64,000 nucleotides of DNA from Meandrina meandrites (GCA_963693305.1 OY855906.1:28356937-28420936); one strand, 5' to 3'; numbered from the stretch's first letter, positions 36,496-46,899 are shown. Program-made: numbers and translations. The notes: generated by a model from the sequence alone, not told the origin.

Positions 36496-36659
36496 GATAA
36501 TGCAAAGTTTTTGTCCTTAGATCAAAAACGTGCTTCGACCAAGATGGCGTAAGCTTTGCACTGAGTTGGCGCATGCGCTTGCTATCTCATGTGATCTTAC
36601 AGCACGATAACGAGGTAGAAGTTATACTGTTCAGTGCACTAATAATTATATTCTGAGCC

Positions 36660-36995
36660 CTTTCTCTTTTGCGCAGTACTGCTTAAAATGTATGGTGTGA
36701 TTTAGGTATATGCCAGGTTGGAGTGAGGCTTTTAAAGCTGAGGTATCCTGTCCTGTTAGGCATTGATAAATCTCACTGAACTGCATCACACTGCACAGTA
36801 GCTATGAGGTGCCCTTAATACATGTACATAAAAATATATTCTTAGCTTTTTACCTTTGGTGCAGTACTGCTTTAAATGTATGGTGTGATTTAGGTATATG
36901 CCAGGTTGGAGTGAGGCTTTAAGCTGAGGTATCCTGTCCTTTTAGGCATTGATAAATCTCACTAAACAGCACTAACACTGCACAGTAGCTTTGTG
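36660..36995. repeat. 187-bp tandem repeat, units 2 and 3
   Basis: AGTACTGCTTAAAATGTATG at 36676 and AGTACTGCTTTAAATGTATG at 36863 start two long, highly similar units that share GGTATATGCCAGGTTGGAGT and GAGGTATCCTGTCC. A first unit at about 32035-32112 is cut by the DIRS insertion. Confidence 0.85.
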
Positions 36996-37452
36996 TAACA
37001 GCCACATATACAACTGTACATGTATTTTGCAAATGACTGTTACAGCGTCAATTGATCAATATGCACTGCAGGTTAATTTACAGAGCAAAGTGTTTAATAT
37101 AAAAAAAACATCTTTGCACATGTGTGTAAATATTAAAAAGATATAATCAACATGGCATCTACTGGACATAGTCAAATAGCCTTAGACAAAAACCTGTTTT
37201 TGTGATGATTACTGTACTCTCTCTGTCTAACTTTACATGTATTTGTTCATTAATTAATTTTGTACATTGAAATACTTGGTAATGGAATGCAAAATGATGT
37301 AATTGCTTGTTATTTTCAGATGAAAGAGTTGGATGGTCAAATGTACCCAGTAAGTAGAAACCAATATTTTGTTTCTTACACTTAAAAGCAATCCGCATGC
37401 AACATTTTCTGTCTGGTGGTTTTCTATTTTTATTTTTCTTTAGCTAACTGTT
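36996..37452. other. Body of the 10.5 kb element with an exon-like 30-mer
   Basis: No ORF of note. 37321-37350 is a 30-nt open stretch beginning ATG, directly preceded by TTATTTTCAG and followed by GTAAGT. It has the sequence context of a small exon. Confidence 0.3.
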
Positions 37453-38285
37453 TAAAGTGCTACTATGATGAAACTCGCATGTTTTCTTTCGCAACCGTTT
37501 TAAAATATTAACAAATACTCTATATGAGAAGAAAAATGCCGTTTACTGTTTTCCAATACCTCTTTTCTTTCCAGAGATATTCAAGTTTTTAAAATATGCA
37601 AATTAGCAAAGTAGTGACGTCATACACTCAACCAAATTCTGATTAAATACTAAGAAAGCGATATCTCAGCCAATTTGTGTTTAAAGTCTCTGAGTCTTTG
37701 CAGTAACACTCTGCTAGTTGTGTTTCACAACATGAACTTGGCAACTTGGTTACCATGGCAACATACTAGGTTCCAGATCCCCCCAATGCTTAAGGCCTTT
37801 CTGGCCAATTCTGGCATTCTCTGTGAATATTTGTAAATAATGCTTTACATGCGAGATCTAGCAAGCATATCAATGGATTTGGCTGACGTCTTGCCTGGGT
37901 TTAATTTTTCCGAACTGAAAAATTCTGAAATATTAAAAACAAATTGATGGGGACTGGAAAAGAGTGAGTTGCCATGGTAACATAATTTTATTACAGCTGT
38001 AGGTGTGTCACCTGAGAAACTATTATTCTGCCAAGTTTCATTGGTCTCTGCAGAAAAATGGCCGAGATAACTTAATTTTTGTACGTGACAAAAAACTAGG
38101 TTGAGTAGATGACGTCATCAGTTCCCTAATTTGCATATTTTACGATTTTTTTAAGCTTAAATATCTCTGGAACTAAAATAGATATTTGAAAACGGTAAAC
38201 GGCATTTTAAATCTTTCATTAAATACTCTTTGAAACGCCTAAAATTGCAAGGGGTGAAAATTTGATCATAGTACCACTTTAATTT
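37453..38285. mobile_element. Foldback MITE carrying two X-box-like motifs
   Basis: TTAAAGTGCTACTATGATGA at the left and its inverted copy at the right (complement TTAAAGTGGTACTATGATCA) open arms that stay similar for about 200 bp. These include TTCCAGAGATATT and ATATGCAAATTAG. The middle holds GTTACCATGGCAAC (37749-37762) and GTTGCCATGGTAAC (37968-37981) in mirror positions. No ORF. Confidence 0.85.
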
Positions 38286-38604
38286 TGCACAAAATAAAAC
38301 TAATTTTGTTATACAATGTTTACATGTATTAAAATAAATAAATTGTTCACAAATTGATTTATAACTACTACTACAGGTTCTCAATAACAGCTTTTTGGCA
38401 ACAGTTTTTATTCTGATATGAAGTATAATATGAAATAGTTCAAATGTAAATTGCAGAAGTCACAGTTTCAAATCCTGTTGAAGCCCTGAATTTTTACCTG
38501 TAGGCTTTTTTTTAATTTCCAGTTTACTTCAATTGGAAAGTTTGCTGCAATAATTTCATTCTGATCCTTTTGGTGATTAGTGTTGTTTTCTGTGTGATTT
38601 ACAG

Positions 38605-38866
38605 CGGATTCAGGTTGAGGCTTAACAGCCTCAGTTGTCGCGTTCATTATTATGGTTGAATTCATTGCGTTGCGAGGCAAAATGACAGATGTTGCTCTAG
38701 AGGCGGGAATGCCAACGTTCTGCCTGGGAAAACTACAACATGCTTTTTCCTGACAGAACATCGTCATTCCCGCCTAGCAACGTCTGTCATTTTGCCTCGC
38801 AACACAATCAATTCAACCGTGACAACAAATGCGACAACTGAGACCGTTAAACACTCAACCTGAATC
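38605..38866. mobile_element. Short foldback element
   Basis: TCAGGTTGAGGCTTAACAGC at the left is mirrored by GTTAAACACTCAACCTGA at the right. Inner arms around GCGAGGCAAAATGACAGATG (38672) and CTGTCATTTTGCCTCGC (38783) are near-perfect complements. About 260 bp in total, non-coding. Confidence 0.85.
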
Positions 38867-40394
38867 CTCTGTATGTAGATGTATAGATGTATGGGCTTTA
38901 TTAGCTATGCTTAGGTAACCAACATTGAAAATCATGCTGTGGCATCGACAGCAATATGCCTTCATGATTGCACCTCATTTTGTTTTTTTGCTAGCTTGCC
39001 TTTTTCCAAAAATTAACTGCACACCAGCAATGCCCTTATTCCTCAACACATTGTACATGTAACTGCACTGTGCAAATTGTTGCACTGCAGCTATGTAGTT
39101 GACAATTATCCTGCGAAATTATGCGGAATATCACCTGATACTTAGCTGATGAGGTCGTAGGCCGAGTTGGCTAAAATCACAATATTTCGCCAGATTGAGC
39201 CGGATTATTATTCAACAAATTATTATTCAACAAATTGTCAACAAAATGCTTTTTGCAGTGAGAAAAACTTTGGTTGTACAGCACTTTGCAAGATTTCACT
39301 CGAATCTTGGCAACCTACGTATATCGCAGGATATCTGTTATGTACGGATAACAATGATTTTCTGACCATATATAGGCATTGCGCGAATTTGTTGAATAAT
39401 AATGTATATTATTTCATCCATGTATTGTTTTTTTGGGGGGCTAAGAAATACAGTAGACAGTGCAGCTTAATTTGCAGTATAAACACATAACATGTATTAG
39501 CATCAAAATGCACTGTGGTGTACACATGTACACTGTAGTTGCTTGACAAGCCTCAAAAATAGATTTACAATGTGCATGTACATGTTCATGATTGTAGTAA
39601 TGTTCATTCTACTCTCTACATTGTGTTGTTGAAATAAACAGTAATTGCTTTGACAGGCAAAACATGTCTAAGTTAATTACTTCAATTTTTTCTATGTTGT
39701 CTTAAACTATGAGAGCTATCATGACAACATACTTGAATAGTTACAAAACCTAATGACAGTAAATCAAGCATAAACTTGCGAACATGCATGTATACAGCTA
39801 GGCTAATATTATTGATCAGATTACTTTTTCAGTGGATAGAGTAACATCCTGTAGTAAACAAACTGTCTACGTGTAGCCACCATATGAGGCTTAGCAAACT
39901 TGTTTTGTACAGACTTTTTGTTGTTGTCCACTCAGCTGCCATCAGTAACAAATTCCCTTTTCTTTGAAGGCTTTTGTATCTGTATACTTAGCTTCCAGTG
40001 CTTGCTTCCATTCTTGTGTTATTACTATTTTAATATGCACAGTGTAGTAGGGTGACTCATCTTTTGCTTTTGTTTTTAAATAGAAATTCTTCAGTTGATG
40101 ATGACCTCGCCATTTTTGTACAACCACAAATTGCAGCCATTGGAGAAGGTTTTTTGTTGTGCAGTTTATTCCAAATCAGAGAAATGTGTGATTCAGTATA
40201 CTTATAAAATTGCAGTTTTTATTAAGACATGTATGGCATACGGTGAATTTGCCAGGAAATTTGTGTTTATGCTTTAAGCTTAATAGGAGAATAAAATATT
40301 TTTAAGTGTTCACAAAAAAATGTGTGTCTCCTGTGTATAATATACTGTCATCACTGCCTGTTGTGGTTTTTAATTTATATGAAGGCAGTTTTGT
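38867..40394. other. Body of the 10.5 kb element, right part
   Basis: No gene is seen. A small inverted motif pair (ATTATTCAACAAATT near 39210-39235 and AATTTGTTGAATAAT near 39388-39402) suggests another short inverted-repeat insertion. The remainder is AT-rich with several ACATGTAC-type words. Confidence 0.4.
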
Positions 40395-40836
40395 GTATTG
40401 ACTGAAATGGGGCCATTTTTATGCATACCAATAACCATTTTAGTCCTTGTAATAGGGCTATTTTAAATACTTATGGCCCAAAACAGCCCTTACGCAGAAT
40501 GTCGTTTTAGACGTGATGATGCTAATTTAGTCATTTAAAGTACTTTTGTTTTGGATATAAATTGGGCTAAATTGGCCACGAAATGGGGGCTAATTTGGCC
40601 ATGCAAACGTACCATTTCAACCCTTTAAAAAACCAAAACTACCCCCCATTTTTCCAAAACAGCCCTTCTGTGTGTTCGTTTCGACCACCTGTTACAGGGC
40701 TATTTCTACCCTTCTCATTGGGGCCAAAACGACTCCGTTCCAAAAGAGCTAAATTAGCCCCAAAAATAGTACTGTATTTTACTCACCGAAACGGCCCCAT
40801 TTTTGGGTCTAAAACAGATCTTTTCGATTTACAGTG
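40395..40836. repeat. Right subterminal GGGGCCATTTT/AGCCCC-type repeats
   Basis: This is the mirror partner of 30341-30680. Many short variants such as ATGGGGCCATTTTT, GGGCTAAATTGGCC and ATTAGCCCCAAAA precede the terminal GATCTTTTCGATTTACAGTG. Confidence 0.65.
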
Positions 40837-41369
40837 TACATTTTCCATCTGTATAATTTAATGGCTAATTCGAGAGTAGTGACTTATTATAAATGAAATG
40901 TTGGAACAGCCTCAAAACCTGACAATTAATGAATATTTACCGATGTTTTAAACTTGTCCAGAGAGAGATCAAACATTATATTTGTTTTCCCGCGTGCGAC
41001 AGAAGTCTCACATTCGTCGCACTTTGGTCTGCCGATTGTACGTGAAAAGGGTTTTTTTTTACGTTAGGTGTTGGTTTTCAATGTTCATTTTGTGAGTTGA
41101 AATATCACCGATAATTTATTTAACACGCGGAATTTTCAATGAAAAAAGACAGGCGACTCTATCGATCAATTATTAATTACTAAGGCAAATTGTTGAAATG
41201 AGAAAAGGAGGGGAAACCAATTATAGCCCTTCCATTTTGCTTTTTGGCATTTTGTGGCATTGAACATAGATTCAAATGATAGGAAAAATTATCTCATACA
41301 TGGACGTTTAGAGAAAGGGTGGTAGCTTCTTTACGTGTGAACTCTGTAACCAAGGCCACTCAGAACAAG

Positions 41370-41584
41370 AAAAGCCAATCAAATTGCAAAACCGCTATAG
41401 AAAGCATTCTCCCTCGAGCACTACAAACATGCTTTCTATTGCCCTATCAAATAAGCCGACAACGACAAGCTATCTTTTGATAATGCGACATAACGTGATT
41501 GGTTCTCTAAATAGCCGATGGTATTGAAGAAAGGTTGTAAACGAAGGCACTTTGTAGTTTTCTTGCTGGGCGTACGACCTAAAG
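41370..41584 (+). promoter_or_regulatory. Putative promoter, gene B first exon copy B
   Basis: CCAATCA at about 41374-41380 and TATAGAAAG at about 41395-41403 precede the ATG at 41585. The layout matches the promoter of copy A. Confidence 0.4.
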
Positions 41585-41636
41585 ATGGAAGCTGCAGTAA
41601 ATTTAATACTCCAGTTGAATTTTTTTATTGGAGTTG
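41585..41636 (+). CDS. Gene B first exon, copy B: signal peptide
   Basis: The 52-nt exon encodes MEAAVNLILQLNFFIGV plus one phase-1 base and ends at GTAAG (41637). The phase fits the 46180 discoidin exon directly, giving a Gly codon at the junction, and also fits the candidate microexon at 45365. A hydrophobic core after a short N-terminus indicates a signal peptide. This is the nearer of two duplicated first exons and the more likely start of gene B. Confidence 0.6.
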
Positions 41637-41865
41637 GTAAGTCCACTTTATTTTCTATAATTTCCTTCGCTTCAGGTATCGTGTTTTCTTCGTGGGAACT
41701 AACAGAAACTAATTTATACTGAACTTAACGCGAAATGAAAACACAAAGAGATGTGGCACTAGAAAATTTGATGTCGATAGCGTCAAACAATTTTCAGATG
41801 ACATTTACTGTCAGCAAAAAAAGTCGATATCCCTGCAGCAATGGTGTTAAGATAGTTTTACTTTC

Positions 41866-42030
41866 CTTAGGGGGGGGGGGGGGGGGTTGACTCTTAACTA
41901 CCAATTTGTTTCTAAGGTAGGTTCCGAGTTCCTATATTTTGGGAATCAGACCTCGTAAGGATAAGCTTTTTGCATGAGTTTCTTCCATTGAAGATTTGGG
42001 ACTGGCACTAGTGTCGTACACACGAAAAGA
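41866..42030. mobile_element. Truncated copy of the TTAA-type MITE, with expanded G tract
   Basis: The sequence after the G17 run (41870-41886) matches the left end of the element at 46900-47546 (TTGACTCTTAACTACCAATT, then GGAATCAGACCTCGTA, then TTTGGGACTGGCACTAGT). The six G of the intact copy are 17 here, and the internal part and the right end are deleted. Confidence 0.75.
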
Positions 42031-42289
42031 TTAACGGTGTTAAGATGAATTAATGCCGAGCCTTGATATTTGAAATGTGTTTTTCCGAAATTTTGTAGCG
42101 TGGCGTACAATTAATATAATTACACATTTTAAGGGGGCTACAGCTTCTGAAAATTGATATTTTTCCATACAATTATATTATCACTTTAACGTAGACTAAC
42201 CTTTGGTAACAAAGTTGGAAATCATTCCGAAATTAACGCTAATTAAGAACTCGAGCCAGAGAGTGACATAAAAAGAAATAGCAGCATCG

Positions 42290-42966
42290 TTTTTTATATC
42301 CTTTTTATCCATCATTTGAAAATGTGTACAAATTTAAAGTAGTTCATAAAATTTTAAATGACTCAAGAAACATTCCAACAACATTCCATAGAACCCCTAC
42401 TCAGGCTCTGAAGTACATACCCACAATACCAGATTTGCTGCTAACTTGAACTTTCATAGACCAAGAGCAAATAATAACTATGGGACCTCTACTTTCTCTT
42501 TTGTTTCATAAAAACTTTGGGAAACCAATCCAACAGATTTAAAAAAAAACTATACCTATACTATACCTTTTAAATACCCAATCTTACTCTTGTACATAAT
42601 TTCGTTATATTCTGCATATAGCTTATATATGATTTATTCATCCTTTAACATGCCTATTCTTCATACTTTCGATATTCATATTCTATTGTTTCTTGTAACT
42701 GATGTGTCTTGTTTGTTTTCTGAACGCGTCAGTGGCCAAAAAGACAGCATATGCTTCTTTGGTCACTGGGCACATTCTTTTTTGGTTCTTATTTTTGTTA
42801 CAATTTCCTGATTTTAATTAGTATACTTGCTGTAAATAGTGTGTAATCTTGTTAAGATATTGATATTAAGATTAGACGAGACGAGACGAGACGAGACGAG
42901 AAGGGACGAGAATGGAGGGGACGGGACAGGATTGGACGGGATTGAATTGGATTGGATTGGATTAGA
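42290..42966 (+). pseudogene. LINE 3' fragment with simple-repeat tail
   Basis: Translation gives RFAANLNFHRPRANNNYGTS, then FSFVS and LWETNPTDL (42432-42540), the C-terminal motif of CR1/L2-type RT ORFs. An AT-rich 3' UTR follows, and then a tail of GACGA units (about 42874-42910) and GGATT units (about 42930-42965). Only the last part of the ORF remains. Confidence 0.65.
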
Positions 42967-43396
42967 TTTTCTGCGCTTGCATATTATTTTTTATAACCGT
43001 TATTGGAAGAAGAGGCGTTGCATGACGAGTCAAGAGAACGGCTTACAAGGAGGCTACCATAAAAAGAACGAGAAGAACATTTTGGAATCGAGAGCTTGTA
43101 TTTTATTTATTGTAGCATTTAACATTTGATGTTTCTCAATCAAATGGCGTGAATAGAGGCTAGAATGTTTAAATATGGAGGTATTATGAACAATTGGGAA
43201 AGGGAAAGCGATCACAAGATGAATTAATGCTGTAACAATAGTTGAATGTTCACGAGGTTTAGTTTCTATAGAAATTATTTTTTGTTCTTTGTGCTTTGTG
43301 CTCTTTGTTAAGAGAGTTGTTAATTTCAGTGTAGGATTCGATCGTTTATATTATTTTATTATTTAGACTCTTGGTTTTAGGCCATCGTAACTTGAT

Positions 43397-45180
43397 TAAA
43401 AACATGAAACAAACAGCGGTAATAAACATTGTGAAAAATCGCATTTTACTAACTTGACGTTTCGCATGCTATGCAACATACATTTTCAAAAGTATGACCG
43501 TTACAAAATTTTAACGACTATTATATATTGTTATGAAAAGGGTCTGGAACCTAGACTGAGAAAATTGATCTACAGCAGTAACTTAATATTATCGCTTAGG
43601 TTAAAAGAGCAACAACCTCTCACTGCCAACGTTGGCATTTAATTTCGGCTTCTTTCCTTGTTAGCATACTTCAGCCTATTTCCACCAACCAACACACCGT
43701 TAAAGATTCATTTAGTTTTGCAGATTGGGCCAAAACTTACAAACATAACGAAATAATGTGCTCTTTTGATGTTAGTTCTCTTTTTACAAATGTGCCACTT
43801 GATGAAACAATACATATTTGCCTCGACAAATTGTATTCGCGTCCTGATCCACCGAAATTGCCCCGTCCTGTTTTACGGAATTTGTTGGAGTTCGCCACTA
43901 AGAAGAGCCATTTCCTTTTTGATGGCCAGTACTACGATCAAATTGATGGTGTAGCCATGGGTTCTCCTTTAGGCCCAGTCTTGGCTAACATCTTCATGTG
44001 CCATTTTGAAGAAAAGTGGGTTTTTAACGCCTCAGTTCGTCCTTTTTGGTATCGTTATGTGGAAGACACTTTTACCATGTTTGACAGCAAAGACACTGCT
44101 AATGAGTTTTTACGTTATCTTAACAGTAGACACAACAGTATCAAGTTCACTATTGAATTTGAACAGGACAATGAGATTCCTTTTTTAGACATTCTTGTCA
44201 AACGTTGCCCTGACAACAGTTTCATGACCTCTGTCTACCGGGAAAAGACATTCACCGGCCTCTACACCAAGTGGGATTCATTTACACCTCGCAAATACAA
44301 AATCAATCTCATCCGCACACTCACCTATCGTTGTTTCCGAATCTGTTCCTCTACCTCACTACTACATTCCGCTATTCAAGATCTCAGGAAGCTTTTGCTA
44401 CAAAATGGTTACCCTCAAGGCATTATCACATACAACGTCAACGATGTTTTGAACAGACATAAAAACAAGCCTGACACCCCTGTTGCGACAGTCCCTAAAA
44501 AAGATGTCATAATCCTGTCACCCTACTTAGGTCTCCCCAACGTCCAAATCACTAAACGTCTGAAATCCTGTGTATCCAACTTCTATTCTTTCGTCAACCT
44601 CAAGATCATCTTTCAGAACACACGCCGCATGAAATCCTTCTTTCCGTACAAAGACCGCCTTAATCGTTCTCAGCGATCTAAAGTCATTTACAAAGCTGGC
44701 TGCTGGGACTGCAATGATGTTTACATTGGTAAAACAAAACGACGACTTCACGACAGGAAAACTGAACATTTTAAGGCCCTCACTAAAAGCGATCATCTAT
44801 CAGCTATCGCTGATCATATCATTACCACGGGCCATAGCATCAAATGGGATCATTTTGACATTCTAGCATCCGGCAAAACTGACCTCCATTGTAAAATAAA
44901 AGAGACCTTATTCATTCAAGAGCTACAACCCTCATTAAATGCCAACGTTGGCAGTGAGAGGTTGTTGCTCTTTTAACCTAAGCGATAATATTAAGTTACT
45001 GCTGTAGATCAATTTTCTCAGTCTAGGTTCCAGACCCTTTTCATAACAATATATAATAGTCGTTAAAATTTTGTAACGGTCATACTTTTGAAAATGTATG
45101 TTGCATAGCATGCGAAACGTCAAGTTAGTAAAATGCGATTTTTCACAATGTTTATTACCGCTGTTTGTTTCATGTTTTTA
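43397..45180 (+). mobile_element. Penelope-like element with 240-bp mirrored ends
   Basis: 43397-43642 and 44935-45180 are essentially identical inverted copies. Between them lies a 5'-truncated RT plus GIY-YIG ORF. Penelope-like elements often carry terminal repeats in inverted as well as direct orientation, with 5' truncation. The identity of the arms suggests they come from one event. The element sits in gene B intron 1. Confidence 0.88.
43643..44976 (+). pseudogene. Penelope-like reverse transcriptase with GIY-YIG endonuclease (5' truncated)
   Basis: The frame is open from the left arm junction; the first ATG is at 43756, but FADWAKTYKHNEI upstream is clearly RT too. Counting from that ATG, motif A is CSFDVSSLFTNVPLDETI (2-19), motif B is GVAMGSPLGPVLANIF (65-80) and motif C is YRYVEDTFTMF. 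The usual YVDD second position is Glu, which may impair catalysis. The GIY-YIG domain spans about 310-395 with YKAGCWDCNDVYIGKTKRRL. The ORF terminates inside the right arm. The N-terminal RT part is missing, so the protein is incomplete. Confidence 0.88.
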
Positions 45181-46179
45181 TTTATTTACTTATTTCAATG
45201 TGAAGTCTGTTATTGAACCGATCAGGGACCAATCTAATCTGAAATTGCCAAGCCCTATTTAACCTGATGGTATTTACAAAGAATTAATTAGATATAGCTG
45301 TATGGTTGATTTTTTTTATATATGTTGTACTAATACTACGTTTCTTATTCATTTCAACTTTTAGGTTTAGTTGCTGCAGGTATGTTTACAAAATGTTTAA
45401 GCGTCACTGTGAAACCTGCAAACTAGAATGTGTACGGGATTGAAGTGCTAATTATATAAATGCCATTAGCTTCTCAAGAAACCTAATGCAGCGCCCAGCT
45501 AAGAACAGGAAAAAAAACGTATAAATTACATGTGTTCTGCATGATTTTTGTTGAATTGGCCGCAATCTTGGTTAATTTTCACATGGACACTGCAAATAAT
45601 AGCCCTATTCTGTGAAAAACATCACTTACACGATAAAATAACGTATCTGTAAATGGCCACTAGTAAGGCTTAGGGTTTTCCCTCCCGTCGGAAATGCCAC
45701 ATTTTGGTAAACAGGGCCCTAGGAGCAGGAGGCAGGGCGGCGAGATTGGGGGGGAGGGGGGGGGGGGGGGCGACATCTTTCCCCACCCCCTCAATTTTTT
45801 TGAAAAGTTAATTAGAAGAAGAAGACCTACCTCTCTTAACACCAGGGAACAGTAAATGCTATTTAAGATTAATACACATCCGACACGCTAAAGTTTTAAC
45901 ACTGCGAAATATGTTTAACCAACGAGGCCGTAGGATAAAATACTGCCACAAGTTGATCGCGATAAAAGTTTACTTTAAATAATCTAATGGCAGAAACGTA
46001 CATTCGCTGAGTCTTTGTACGCGCTTGAAGTGATTCCAGAAGAGTAAGGAATGAAAATGAAAGAAGGACAGGGAAAGATAGGAGGAAAGGAAACGGTAAC
46101 ACTGTATAAAAAATAATTTCTCTAAAACGTTTATTCCAATTTTTTTGTATTCTCATTAACGTTATTTTTATTAAAATAG
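45181..46179 (+). other. Gene B intron sequence
   Basis: AT-rich, with a G-rich run at 45748-45770. It contains the candidate microexon at 45365-45379 and otherwise nothing recognised. Confidence 0.5.
45365..45379 (+). CDS. Candidate 15-nt microexon of gene B
   Basis: GTTTAGTTGCTGCAG lies between a pyrimidine-rich TTCAACTTTTAG acceptor and a GTATGT donor. Being 15 nt, it is symmetrical (phase 1 to 1). Inserted between exon 1 and the discoidin exon it would add Gly-Leu-Val-Ala-Ala, a plausible signal-peptidase site. The prediction rests on splice consensus and phase only. Confidence 0.35.
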
Positions 46180-46523
46180 GTTTCCCAACGCCAAAGCCTC
46201 CAGTGTGTTTAGAAGCCCTTGGAATGCAGAGTGGAAAAATTCCAGACTCTGCTATAACGGCGTCGACAGAGTACAACGCCAATTACAAAGCCATGAATAG
46301 CAGGTTACATTTCAAACGTGCTGGAGGGAGATATGGAGCCTGGGTGGCGAAAAAGAGTGACGCGTTCCAATATCTTCAAGTCGATTTTGGTGACTTGAGA
46401 AAAGTTACTCGGGTCGCCATTCAAGGAAGACAAGATCTCGATCAGTGGGTGAAAAGATTCAGCCTTTCATATGGCAATGATTCCATGTCTTTTAAATATT
46501 ACAACGAGGACAATAAAAAGAAA
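46180..46523 (+). CDS. Gene B exon: discoidin domain, N-terminal part
   Basis: AG at 46178-46179 opens the exon in phase 1; GTAAGT at 46524 closes it in phase 0. It encodes PTPKPPVCLEALGMQSGKIP, then DSAITASTEYN, RYGAWVAKKSDAFQYLQVDF, GDLRKVTRVAIQGRQDL and WVKRFSLSYGNDS, a canonical F5/8 type C start with the first Cys present. Discoidin modules bind glycans, lipids or collagen. The domain continues on the exon at 47847. Gene A's discoidin domain is split at the same position, suggesting shared ancestry. Confidence 0.88.
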
Positions 46524-46899
46524 GTAAGTAACTGAGTTTGTTTCAAGTACGAGCTAAGATGTGTGTTCAGTGCTAGTTTGAGTCCCTGAGGTAAGTACTC
46601 TGCAAATGTTTAGCTTCGCGTGGGACTTTGAGACCTACCCTAAACCTATACTAGACCGTGTTACTTTGCAACTCTTTTACAAATTAAATACCAAAATCAT
46701 TTTCCTATCGTAGAGGCATGTATGAACACTTTCTTCTCGTTTATTTAATGTCACCAGGGTTCAGTGAAGTTGCTGCGCTACTATCGCTTGTTTAATGTAA
46801 TTTGTCGGGAGCATTTTTCTAAAGTTAACTCTTTAACCAACGGATACGTTTTCCAGAAAATGATACCTTATTCTAGACCAAAATTGTCTGTTTACTTAA

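Larger units (their letters stand above)
32113..36620 (-). mobile_element. Complete DIRS-type tyrosine-recombinase retrotransposon
   Basis: It has all structural parts of a DIRS element. The inverted terminal repeats are 36563-36620 (5' end on the minus strand) and 32113-32232 (3' end). The internal complementary region at 32294-32412 contains an 82-bp exact complement of 32113-32194 followed by an exact complement of 36584-36620. Three open frames lie between: gag-like, RT/RNase H/methyltransferase-like and tyrosine recombinase. No target duplication is expected for this class. It sits inside the first unit of a tandem repeat in the 10.5 kb element. Exact arm identity and open frames point to a recent insertion. 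Confidence 0.92.
30341..40836. mobile_element. 10.5 kb inverted-terminal element with TA target duplication
   Basis: The left end reads CACTGTAAATTCAAAAGATC, then TGTTT. The right end is its inverted near-copy, GATCTTTTCGATTTACAGTG. TA flanks both sides (30339-30340 and 40837-40838). The paralogous unit 1 has the uninterrupted site near 27990-28005, so the limits are directly supported. About 340 bp at the left and 440 bp at the right are rich in GGGGCCATTTT/AGCCCC-type repeats. No transposase is seen. The termini and TA duplication fit a non-autonomous Tc1/mariner-like element. A DIRS element and several MITEs are nested inside. Confidence 0.8.
40837..42170 (+). repeat. Tandem duplication, unit 2 (right portion)
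   Basis: 40837-41845 is the paralogue of 28000-29030, and 42050-42165 of 30150-30270. In between lies a fragment of a TTAA MITE (41866-42030). Confidence 0.85.

Noticed and set aside
42873..42966. GACGA/GGATT run as a coding Asp/Arg-rich gene
   Set aside because: It is the simple-repeat tail of a LINE fragment.
43454..43642. 62-codon frame present twice (also 44935-45123 on the minus strand)
   Set aside because: It is the inverted arm of the Penelope-like element, not a conserved gene.
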